Positions 54,980 through 64,000 of a stretch of 64,000 nucleotides of DNA are shown one piece after another. Every line of letters begins with the position of its first letter. The first letter of the stretch is position 1. Under the pieces are notes generated by a model. It had not been told where the DNA came from and did not search any database. It saw only the letters and a list, made by a program, of their open reading frames with translations. Where the stretch lies: contig OY735207.1 in NCBI GenBank assembly GCA_963457665.1, forward strand, positions 50,114,054-50,178,053, given 5' to 3'. The position numbers and the translations under genes were made by a program. The DNA comes from Thysanoteuthis rhombus. Taxonomy: Eukaryota > Mollusca > Cephalopoda > Oegopsida > Thysanoteuthidae.

Positions 54980-55550
54980 TGAGTACCTTAAAAATCAACA
55001 TTCAAAATTCCAGAAAATCCCTGAATTCAAACAAGTACTAACAACCATTCCGGTCACTAAGCATGCATAATTAACAGTAACATTTAATGAGAAATAATGG
55101 CATAATGTATGCAGGAATTTGAAATGGCCTCTAAGTGGGAGGTTAAGTGGCCATTGTTGATTACAAAATTTAAATTAAAACCTAATTGAGACTGACAAGA
55201 CAAAGAGAAGAGAATGCTATTTATTTGGGTAGACCAACCTAGATAGATGAAAGAGACCAGGAAACAGACAGATCTATCTGGGGACTAAATTACGATGTTC
55301 CAGGATCATTTTGTGTTTTAAAAACAAAGGGTCTTTCTATCTCAGTACACAGAAAATGAAATGAGATTTTTTCTATACATGTTTGCCTTGTTGTATTACA
55401 CCCACAGATATTGCAACATGGATTTTTCATCTATGGCTAAAAGAGTTATCACTCAATAAGTAATCACAAGTATAGAATAGTTTTCTCATTGAATTAAAAC
55501 ATGTTGAAATAAAAGGATGCTTCTATAATACATGCATTCGTATTACGATG
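54980..55550. other. No feature recognised
   Basis: AT-rich. Confidence 0.6.
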
Positions 55551-55556
55551 AAACTA

Positions 55557-55733
55557 CAGCAAAACCTTGAATAGTGCGGTTTTGATGTAGTACAGTTCAG
55601 GTATTGGAACACAAATTATTGTAACTAAGTATGAGATGAAAAAAAAAAACATTAAATTATAATAAGACACTAAAAAGAAGTTTTGAACCGTATAAAAATT
55701 TCAAAACTTATCAACCACACTAAGGTATAACTG
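55557..55733. mobile_element. Family-K MITE, complete, with TA flanks
   Basis: Left CAGCAAAACCTTGAATAGTG, right (inverted) CAGTTATACCTTAGTGTGGT; TA directly outside both ends (55555-55556 and 55734-55735). 177 bases, no ORF. pogo-like by TIR and target. Confidence 0.7.
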
Positions 55734-55944
55734 TATATTCATATATTAGTAAACGTTCAAGATCAGTCACAATACAAATGTTAGATCGGATCAGACTTTA
55801 TTGTTGGAACATTTCCAATAACCTATTAAGATGATTGGCTGCTCATCAAGAGTAAGCTATTTACAGTCTCATTTCCTCTTCAAATCATACTAAGTACAAA
55901 AGTAGTTTCTGACTGAATACAGCTAGAGAGGCTAACACTTACCA

Positions 55945-56370
55945 GAGGCGGATTAAGCTAATGGGAGGTCTGTAGCATATGTTTCAAAGGGGCCCCAAAA
56001 TACACGTGAATATTGAAATGCTAACATTTTTTACTTGCAAAGAAATCAATTTTTTAAAATTTGCTATAAAGCCAAATAACAACATATATATCTGACATTC
56101 TAGAACTAGTATGACCGTTTTCATTTTTATCTTCATGCAGCAGTTATGACTTCAGGTTCAGACACCTTCGTATTTATGTGTTGCACATGTATCACATTGA
56201 TACCACACTCTCATAAATGATTGTATTAGAATAATTATTCCAATTAAAAGTGATAATTTTAAAAATCATAGTACTATAGTAATAAAGTACAGATTCACTG
56301 AATCTTAACTGAAGGCTCGCAAACATTTAGTGCCTGGCCCTTTACATTGCAGGGCCCATCATCTATGCTA
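55945..56370. mobile_element. Possible hAT-type fragment
   Basis: Starts CAGAGGCGGATTAAGCTAAT with AGGGGCCCC nearby, and near the other end has AACATTTAGTGCCTGGCCC and AGGGCCCATC. Such paired GC blocks with a GGCGGATTAAG terminus occur in widespread hAT MITEs. A matching right terminal repeat is not visible. Confidence 0.4.
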
Positions 56371-56564
56371 CTTTTACTACATAGTTAATCTGACACTTAC
56401 ATGTGTGAAAATCTCTGTTAGTTACATCACGGGTCAATCAGCTTCACTTGTATGGTCACAGAAATTTTTATCGAAAAATTGAACAGAGAATTAAGCGTAG
56501 TATCTGTTCCTTTATGGAGGTTGGAGTGGCATACCAGTTACTGGCATGAAAAATGAAATCGGAG

Positions 56565-56850
56565 AACTGAGTCTAAATTCCGGCTGAGGCTGGTTGCATC
56601 CTTGGGAAAAGTATAAATCAATCTATTCTCTCCCCAGCTATGGGTAAAATAGCAAGGCAGACTGGTCTTTTGAACCTTGGTTGGCAACTAGTCTAGGAGA
56701 AGGACAAATCTAACAATTCATAATCATGTGTTGGATCCACTCCTCCTTCCAGCCAAAAAACTACAGGATAGGGCATGTGATCTGACCCTGTAAAGACCCA
56801 CTGGCAAAAGAGATGATAAGCATGCCAGCTGAAGAACCAATCAGATCCAG
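56565..56850 (+). repeat. Family-D repeat
   Basis: CTTGGGAAAAGTATAAATCA, CCCCAGCTATGGGTAAAAT, GGTTGGCAACTAGTCTAGG, and 3' GGGCATGTGATCTGACCC. Confidence 0.65.
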
Positions 56851-56906
56851 GATCTTCACTTAAGGAAGCAGAGAGAGAGATTTGATTATCTCAGTTTGTA
56901 AGCCTA

Positions 56907-57110
56907 ACTCTTAAAATCATCAAAAAAAAAAAATAGAATGTCAATTTCAATGGAGATGAATTTTAATTAAAATTATCTCCCTTTGAGCAATTGATGAATT
57001 TAAATTTTTTTTTTTATTCAATTCAGAGTTCGACCATTTTTCACGCTATTCATTAAAGGGTTTCACTGTCAATTACAAGCAATTTCAAGCAGTTCATGAA
57101 TCTTAGAGTT
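56907..57110. mobile_element. Family-E MITE
   Basis: Left CCTAACTCTTAAAATCATC, right GTTCATGAATCTTAGAGTTG. Ends are more diverged than in 854-1017. Confidence 0.55.
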
Positions 57111-57519
57111 GAAAATAAAATGCTGAGTTCTTATTCTATGCCTTCAGCTTACAACTAAATTAAAACATTCCATGTGGCAAGCACAAAAAAAAATAATTTC
57201 TCAATCTATTACTTACAAAGGAAATAGATTTTATCACCTATGAGAAGATGAAAGATAACATACATTGTGACTCAAGCTGTGCCTGTTTTGAATATTAATT
57301 TTTGCATAACACAGTAAGTCATATTTGGGACACCTTGTCATGGGAGAATATTTAGTAAGTGAGTTTAACAGACAAATACAACGGTGTAGTGAGTTCAAGT
57401 TTAACTAGGTGCCACACACTTGTGGCTTTCTGCATGACTAATCTAAACTGATTAATACCCATTTGGAGATGCTAGTAAACTAAAAGTTTGGTAGCAAAGA
57501 AAATGGAATCAGTGAAGGG

Positions 57520-57850
57520 AATTCAAAATCTAGTTCGCATTCACTTCACACTGCCACACTAATGCCCCAGTGAAAGGTATGAATCTATGGTTAAATAGCA
57601 AGGTATACTGGGCTCTTCAACTAATGGCAACCAATTCAGGCCAGGAGACTCTGAATTCAAACTTCAACCCTCCTTCTTTACTTGGGCTTGGGACCAAGAA
57701 ACCCCAAGCCCAAGTGAGGAAGGAGGGTTGGGCTCCAGGCTAGCAACTCCAACCAATAAAACCCACTTGCTCCCAAAACTGCAGCAGCAGCATCCAAAAA
57801 ACATGATGTGGTATCAGCCTTATGCTTCGCTAGGAGTCTAAAGGAAGAAA
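57520..57850 (+). repeat. Family-D repeat containing a perfect-looking hairpin
   Basis: CACTTCACACTGCC, ACTAATGCCCCAGTGAAAGG, then the hairpin 57666-57729, GGCTAGCAACTCCAACC, AACTGCAGCAGCAGCATCC, matching 33540-33610. Confidence 0.7.
57666..57729. repeat. Hairpin, 27-bp arms, 10-base loop
   Basis: Arm AACCCTCC ... CTTGGGCTTGGG (57666-57692) and its inverted copy (57703-57729) with two mismatches. The most regular hairpin in the window outside microsatellites. Confidence 0.9.
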
Positions 57851-57879
57851 TTTTTGAAAATAGCCATACATTATCTTTT

Positions 57880-57945
57880 GTGTCTGTGCTGCCAGAAAAC
57901 ATTGGTCACATGACAGTTTCAATTGAGTGACTAACCAGACTAAAT
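57880..57945 (-). repeat. Family-B terminus
   Basis: GGTCACATGACAGTTTCAAT then GAGTGACTAACCAGAC: one end of family B only. Confidence 0.55.
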
Positions 57946-58007
57946 ATCTATTTTATTAATTCTTTTCTTTTTTACTATAATTTACACGGCACATGAGGGC
58001 AGGTATT

Positions 58008-58190
58008 CCATCATCATCAGCCTTTTAGCATCCGTTGTAAGACAAAGACCTTCCCCAAGATTTGCTAGACCTCTCTATCTTGGGCTTCACGGAGCCAGTA
58101 CTCTCTGGACTTATTTAGCTTGTCACGCCATTTTATATTTTGTCGGCCCCATTTTTGCATGTGGTCTAAGGGGATTTCTTGTTCTTGAAG
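58008..58190 (-). mobile_element. RTE 3' end, truncated copy, minus
   Basis: CATCATCAGCCTTTTAGCAT, CCTTCCCCAAGATTTGC, CGGAGCCAGTACTCTCTGGA, TTGCATGTGGTCTAAGGGGA: reverse of the 3' end of the RTE family. Confidence 0.8.
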
Positions 58191-58351
58191 GTATTCAAAA
58201 GCTCAAGATTAAAAGTTGATGACCAAGCATTTTTTTTCTGAATGAAAAAATCCTGAAAACCAGACACGAGGAGTCATGGTAACGGATAATAAATGGATTA
58301 TGAGTATTGATTTCGATTTGCTCTAAACCATGCAAACTGTTCACACTAAAG

Positions 58352-58748
58352 GACTAAAAAGCACTCAAGAGAGCACATGCTGCTGCCAATGCCACTAAAA
58401 ATAGAAAGAAAATCAGTTTAATTGTTTATTCAATTTACGTTGTATAGACCTAATGATACATTCACCATGTAATAACAGGGATCATTTCAAATAAGAGTTT
58501 CGGTATAATATGATGCAATTTATAATCATTCTGTCGGATCATATATCCATTTCTTAATAACATAACAGTCAATTAGAACAGATACAGACCCTGAATAAAC
58601 AAAATGAGAATTAGTTGAAACAGTTATTTGGGCTTCTACATTACTGGCGGCTGTTTAGCTCAATGGTAAGAGCAAAGCTATATACATTTACAGCTTTGAA
58701 CACTGAACACATTGGATGAAAAAAATTTTTGTTTTTTGAGTCTTAAAG

Positions 58749-58820
<72 letters not shown>

Positions 58821-59305
58821 TGAGAGAGTGTGAGTGAGTGAGAGAGAGATAGAGAGAGTAAGAGAGTGAGAGAGGCAACAAAGTAGGGGAGGTAACTGTG
58901 CAAGTTTTTTTTTTTCCATATTCTGCACGTTTATCTCAATATATGGAGAAATGTCTCTCAAAAATCTGGATCTATCCCAAACTTTAAAAAATTCTTCTTC
59001 AGCCCACGTTCCAACTTTCCATAAAATATCATTTAAAATCATGGAGAGCTTTTGGAGATATTGTCAGAACAAACAGACAAGCACAAATGAATACATATAA
59101 ATATATGATAGAAAATAGATAAATAGATCTTTCAATGAAAACAAATTCCTGGATCCATATAAAATTTAATCTATTCTTCCTTAGGCCATGGCTCACCCTT
59201 CCACAAAATTTTAATTCATTGAGAACTTTTTGAGATATTGTGTAGACAAACATGAGTGAATTCACATACTTCTTTCAACTTTGTTGGCAGAGGTAAATAA
59301 TGAAA
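58352..59305 (+). repeat. Family-C repeat, copy 5, with other repeats embedded
   Basis: AAAGCACTCAAGAGAGCACA and GCTGCCAATGCCACTAA at 58358, then family-F half copy 58435-58560 and AT/GA microsatellite, then GGGGAGGTAACTGTGC (58887), two versions of the end block (58960-59095 and 59140-59300) and GTTGGCAGAGGTAAATAATG. Confidence 0.65.
58750..58818. repeat. (AT)n(GA)n microsatellite
   Basis: AT run 58750-58786 followed directly by GA run 58787-58818. ORFs here are artefacts. Confidence 0.96.
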
Positions 59306-59309
59306 GATG

Positions 59310-60225
59310 GCCATTCAATGTCACCAGTAATTTGTAAGACAATGGCTTTGATCTTTGATTATTCAGTATTGCAATACTATCTTTCAGATCATTCTGATAT
59401 CTCTAAGTTTCGTTTATGTTTAGCCTTTTTTTATCTTCAACTTGTACTGCGAAGTATCATAGTGGATATGGAGACATGGTTGATTGCTTTGTGTGATGGA
59501 CAGGCCATGGAATTACAGTGTTTCCTTGTCACGCTGACGATCTAAAGCCTGCAAGGTCATCCTCTTGCTTTCAATTTTCATTCATCTGTTTCACTATTTC
59601 TCATTCTACTAAAGCAGATTTCCATATCCATTCCAGGCATGCTAGGCTTGTCGAAGCTTCATCAACTGATTGATTATTGATGGTGCATTGATTACAGTTT
59701 TGTTTACTTAATAGTGAAGAGTAACTTATAAGATGTACATGTATGAGGGTATAAGAGAGATGTAAAATGAAGAATATAGAAGACATTGGTAGTTATGTCT
59801 GCATGACAATTATCCTATACATTATTCAGTTTGTTTGTATGTATGATAGTTACGTTTTTTTCAACCAAGGATCAGAATGTAGTATCTGCCTGATCTCCTG
59901 CCCTTCTACGCTGAAATCAGTTACACCCTCTGATTAAGGAACCCGCATAATAATAATCAAGCAAGAAGGAATTCGGAAAAGTGAGGGAGAAGAGGAAGGG
60001 AAGAAAGATGTGATGGAGAAAAGGTAAGAAAAAAAATGAAAAGCACGTGAAAGGAAAAAAATAGATATGTGCACAGATGGAGGAAATGGTGGAGACAAAA
60101 GAAAGGCAGTCTTGCTGGCTGGATATCAAAAGACAATGACTGAAAGAATGAAACGCAGATAGGGACAGAATTGTGCAAAAATTACAATACGTAAGAGTTC
60201 TTTATGAAGAGAGAGAGAGCAAAAG
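59310..60225. other. No feature recognised
   Basis: A purine-rich stretch at 59950-60110 and short ORFs without motifs. Confidence 0.55.
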
Positions 60226-60229
60226 AAAG

Positions 60230-60310
60230 ATAAAAGAGAGGATGCGATGGAAAATATCTGTGCATTCTTTATTCTTTTTTCGCATAGGAAACTAATCCAT
60301 GAATAATTTT
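60230..60310 (+). repeat. Family-I flank
   Basis: GAGGATGCGATGGAAAATAT, then GTGCATTCTTTATTC and ACTAATCCATGAAT: as 14955-15020. Confidence 0.55.
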
Positions 60311-60317
60311 TCAAATT

Positions 60318-60600
60318 TTATCCCTGGATGAGGTATTGCAACATTATCATTGATTTAACGTTTTTTTTACCTTCATCCTAATTTTCAATTAAGGTGTTAA
60401 ATCAGCGTACATTTAACAACAAAGTCCCCGTGACTGAATAGTTAAAAGCAGTCACGTAGATACTGGACTCTCTCTAGCTAGAGGGTGAGAGTTTGATTCT
60501 CACTGTGGGCTTGCTGTAGGATAATGGTCTGATTCAAAGTTGTGATAAAAAGCTACTGAAACTTAGGATGAAGGTAAAAACTAGTCAAAATTAGTAATAA
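60318..60600. mobile_element. Two family-A SINEs head to head
   Basis: A minus body 60318-60420 (GATGAGGTATTGCAACATTA, CCTTCATCCTAATTTTC) meets a plus copy from 60424: GTGACTGAATAGTTAAAAGC (A-box-like), GGTGAGAGTTTGATTCTCAC (B-box-like), then body TGTGATAAAAAGCTACTGAA, TAGGATGAAGGTAAAAACTA. The head resembles a tRNA with a long variable arm (Leu/Ser type). Confidence 0.62.
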
Positions 60601-60629
60601 TAATCCATATCTATATAACATTTAGATAA

Positions 60630-61090
60630 TAACATGGATGGGCAATGAAGATTGGAAGGGATAAGGGAAAAAAAAGAAAAGATACAGGCAAAGGGTGAAA
60701 AAAAAGAAAAGCAGAGGCATGAGGTAATGAATAATCTCAGTCATTGACATCCATAGAATTTTGAATACATCAAAGTTTTGAAAGGATAAGAGAGAGAATG
60801 AGAAGATATAGGCCAAGGGTGAGAGAAGAGCAGAGGCATGAGATAATGGATAATCTTAGTTGGAAAACCCTGCGGAATTTCTACAGGATAAAGGAAAGAA
60901 TGAGAAGATTCAGGCAAAAGGTGAGAGAAGAGTAGAGGCATAACATATTGGATAATCTTAGTTGTAAATACCTGTGGAATTTCCACGGGATAAGGGAGAG
61001 AATCAGAATGTACAGGCGTAGGATGAGAGGAGAACAGAAGCATGAGATAAAAGATAATCTTAGTTGTCAACAGCAACACCCGTGGATGAC
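60630..61090 (+). repeat. Tandem repeat, unit about 110 bases, four copies
   Basis: GATAAGGGA/GATAAGAGA, GAATGAGAAGAT(A/T)(C/T)AGG, GGTGAGAGAAGAG(C/T)AGAGGCAT, TAATGGATAATCTTAGTTG and a G(T/C)GGAATTTC(T/C)AC block recur. Minus ORFs over it are repeat translations. Confidence 0.85.
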
Positions 61091-61325
61091 AAATATGATA
61101 AGAGTATTATGTATTATGACAGGTATGATAAGAGCATTATGTATTTATATCCATAAAATTCCCATCTACTTCTGTAAGAGACACACCATAGAACAAGCTC
61201 AAACAGACATAATAAAAACGGAAAATCCTATCAAAGCTCTAAAAATTTTTTAATCAATCGCAGGTTCTCAAGTAGACCAATATTAATGACTATCAAATTT
61301 TGCAGTAAACACAAATAACTTAATA

Positions 61326-61809
61326 CAGGTTGAGCATCTCAAACTCAGCAACCTCAGGACCAAAGGTGTCATGAGTTTAGTAAATTCCTATGTTTTGGGT
61401 GAGGCCTGATTTCAGTAGTACAGGGTCGGGTCATCAACGCCCTGAAGTAAGCTGAATAGTCAAGAAGTTCAGATTACACTGGTATTAATAAGATACAAAT
61501 CATGTAAAGTACACCAGTAAATAAGAAAATAAATTGTAATGATAATAGTAATGATAATGAATTTATTTAGGAGTGAAGTTATGGTTGTGTTGTGTCAGGT
61601 ATCATCAAGGGTCAGTGGGACCATCATAAGTTACATTGTTTTGTATCAGAGCATGGTAATCACTCACTTTTGAATGGTGTTTGGATATCTTTATAAATAA
61701 CATAGATGTCGATAATCAATTAATAGATAATTACAAAAAATAAGGAATAATTATTTAATTCTTAAAAACATCCAGATTAGAGACGTCCGATTTGAAGATG
61801 CTCAACCTG
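61326..61809. mobile_element. pogo/Tigger-like MITE, 484 bp, TA duplication
   Basis: Left end TACAGGTTGAGCATC (61324-61338) is the exact complement of the right end GATGCTCAACCTGTA (61797-61811); TA is at both ends. Known: CAGGTTGAG(C/T)ATC termini occur in pogo-group elements such as MER2/Tigger MITEs. No transposase. Confidence 0.85.
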
Positions 61810-61811
61810 TA

Positions 61812-63133
61812 CAGTGGTTCCCAAACATTTCTGGCTGTGACCCTGAACAGAATATTTTTACCTGACAAACATAAAAGCAGAAACATAATTTCAGTGTTTT
61901 TTCCATTTAGTTTTATCTCATAAATCTTACTAAATTTTGCTTCAATCTAATAATCAAGAACAATAATTGGATGTGGACAGACTGGAATACATCAGTAGAT
62001 TCTTTATTATTCATAACTATTGTCCAGTTCCAGGCTCTCAATGATGATTTATATTCCAAAATTGCAATATAGATATACTTGCATAATCTCTTACTTTCAA
62101 CATTTTATTAAATTTTTTAGGTTTTTTTTTCTTTATTACTGCTACCCATAACAGACCAGTCTAAACACTGTTGCTGGAGTTTATATTATTCATGTGTTTT
62201 GACATTTATAAATATCTATATATCTGTACTTTACGCAGTCCTAATCATTCATAGTTCATTTTTTTTAATTATTAATAATGAGAATACTACTGTTTTATAA
62301 AACTGTTTAGAGTCATGATGGTGACTCATATCAGGATTAGACTTCCATACAAAACCATACATTTGTTGACTAACACTCAGCTATTGATTCTAAACCAAGC
62401 CATTGGTTTATGAATTATCATAATTGATGATATAACTCAACAAACAGCAGTCTCCTCTTCAAATTTCATCAGAGGCTACTCTTAATGTAATCTGACATTT
62501 ATTCGTATCCATGTATCCGGACTTTGCCAAGTCCTAACCATTCATATTACAAACTTAAAATTTTGCACGCACTCTCCTCAAATGAGTAAAGAAACAAATC
62601 ATTTATTTATTGAAATTCCCTCCCAAAAATAAGTTTTCAGGGGTGGGGGTCCATTTTGCAATGTATGTTTATATCAAATTAATTTTTATCAAGCAGTGTT
62701 CGGACTTGTTTTTTGAAGATCTCAACTTATTAGTGATCACAGCCCAACAAAATCCAAGAGAAAGAACCCATTCATTGATCACCTCTTTTTCCAATTTTTG
62801 ATCATCCCCAACACAGCATGCTGCTTAATGGTATGTAACGGTTTCTACTGATTGATTGACTGGACCTGCTTTTTTTGTAAGTCATGAATTTATAGTTCAA
62901 ACCATACCGGTAGTATTTTCATCCAGACGACGTAATCACCACCAATGTTTAACTTAAGAGTTAAAAAGAAGCAGATATGCGTGGTGGTGATTGATAATTC
63001 CCCTTGGAATGGTTGTTGTTTTTTTTTGTTGTTTTTTTTACATTAAAATCTATTTTTTCAAGTCATCGTGCACACCCTGAGAGAATCCTTGCAACCCTCA
63101 TTTAGGTTCTGACCATGGGTTCAAGAACCACTG
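61812..63133. mobile_element. hAT-type non-autonomous element, 1.3 kb
   Basis: Left end CAGTGGTTCCCAAACATTTC with CTGTGACCC; right end, inverted, CAGTGGTTCTTGAACCCATG with GTCAGAACC. No transposase ORF. Within it: a direct repeat (62199-62256 and 62493-62550, both ending CCTAA(T/C)CATTCATA) and a family-B copy (62735-62875, minus). Confidence 0.72.
62735..62875 (-). repeat. Family-B repeat inside the hAT element
   Basis: AGCCCAACAAAATCCAAGAG, CCCCAACACAGCATGCTGC, GATTGATTGACTGGACC. Confidence 0.65.
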
Positions 63134-63139
63134 GTTTGG

Positions 63140-64000
63140 TATGAAGCATTCAAGAAAAACATTTGTTGCAAAATATTGTTGCTGGATGTTTTGTTTTTTT
63201 CTGCATACTGTTGCACCAGAAATAATTGCACTATTCTATACACAATAAAGGCGATGTAACATTCCTCCAAGAGTTTGCAGTTAGTTTATAGATTATGTTC
63301 CTGACCCAAGCAAATGGGATACACTCAGGTCCCGCAATGTTCATTAGACTTATCTTATTTAAATGCACTTATTTAAGAGAAGGCATAATCCCTAAAACTC
63401 TAACCAATATGAATATACATGTACAGAAACCGAACGCATCTTATCCTGTTACCAGATTTGTCCTAGTAATAAATTGATAAATTTTGTATTATGATTGTCA
63501 CAGTTCTTTGTTAAATTCAATATAAATGGTGATTTTTTTTTCCAGTGTAATCAATACCTTATTTGCTGGCATTTTTTAAATTGATGCTGAAATTATACAG
63601 CATTCAATGTGCTGGTATTATGACGAGAAAGCCGTCTACCAAGACTCAAAATGGATGGCTCTTAGGCTTGAATGAGTTGTAATGTGTGGTAGTTCCCAAA
63701 ATACCTTTGTAAATCATGTCTTATAAGCCAGCAATTACAGTAATTTGAAGGTTCTTATTGTACATCTTGACCATAATGTTCAGAGATTTTTTCTCAATAA
63801 ATTCCAAATCCTTATCTTTATCCAAGTTGATTTTGATCACATTTGTCCAATGCAGTTTTGATTTTTTTCTAGGATTACAACTTGTGACTGACAATCTTCG
63901 CCTGATTGAGAATGAAAGTTTTATTTCAACTCAGAGAGGCTATGCTATAGCATTCAAGTTCTTTAGCCTATTTACTGCCAAGTATATTTTTCAATATACA
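63140..64000. other. Right end, nothing else recognised
   Basis: Apart from the family-L copy at 63595-63738, no exon or repeat seen. The short ORF 63295-63477 has no motif. Confidence 0.55.
63595..63738 (+). repeat. Family-L repeat, copy 2
   Basis: TCAATGTGCTGGTATTATGA, CCGTCTACCAAGACTC, GTGGTAGTTCCCAAAATACC, AAATCATGTCTTATAA; matches 14515-14655. Confidence 0.65.

Noticed and set aside
57678-57902. 74-residue minus ORF ending LGLGFLGPKPK
   Set aside because: It lies across the hairpin inside a family-D repeat; no conservation expected.
58648-58720. Possible tRNA gene: GGCGGCTGTTTAGCTCAATG looks like a tRNA 5' half
   Set aside because: No B box, anticodon stem or matching acceptor strand follows; probably a tRNA-like SINE head or chance.

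Overview
The window is animal nuclear DNA. It is AT-rich by eye, has GT-AG introns, many microsatellites and dispersed repeats, and holds one recognisable host gene. The species cannot be named from it. The repeat mix (RTE and restriction-like-endonuclease non-LTR elements, hAT and pogo-type MITEs, tRNA-derived SINEs, possible Penelope-type remnants) fits a marine invertebrate such as a lophotrochozoan or an invertebrate deuterostome, but this is only an impression.

The host gene is DIXDC1 (Dixin/Ccd1, a scaffold of Wnt/Dishevelled signalling), on the minus strand from 33799 to the left edge. Fourteen exons, each with AG/GT borders, join in one open frame of 509 codons. Exons 33670-33799, 30728-30853 and 19664-19806 encode most of the calponin-homology (CH) domain. 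Exons 16302-16381 to 10634-10729 encode a linker. Exons 9109-9213 to 627-794 encode the Dixin coiled-coil, including a candidate 21-nt microexon at 2710-2730. The exon at 1-51 begins a Ser/Arg-rich stretch; the DIX domain lies beyond the left edge. The first coding exon, ahead of QQLHAYEAW, was not found in the 30 kb to the right.

The rest is intron or intergenic DNA built largely from repeats. Between 24450 and 29880 lie nested, decayed RTE-type retrotransposons; short RTE 3' ends recur at 36050, 47512, 54525 and 58008. A decayed restriction-like-endonuclease retroelement lies at 42830-43275 and a decayed hAT transposase at 49951-50400. Non-autonomous DNA elements with visible terminal inverted repeats lie at 854-1017, 8500-8964, 44391-44766, 54091-54962, 55557-55733, 61326-61809 and 61812-63133. 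Several dispersed families are named A to M here for cross-reference.

Other structures are a 5S-rRNA-derived sequence at 52781-52875, a 460-bp foldback at 12555-13016 whose arms carry hammerhead-ribozyme-like cores, a 66-bp-arm palindrome at 38868-39024, a 27-bp-arm hairpin at 57666-57729 and a purine-rich array at 15330-16140. I saw no operon, CRISPR array, confident tRNA gene, or second host protein-coding gene. Nothing in the window amounts to a new multi-gene system; the points of interest are the Dixin exon structure and the layered mobile-element history.
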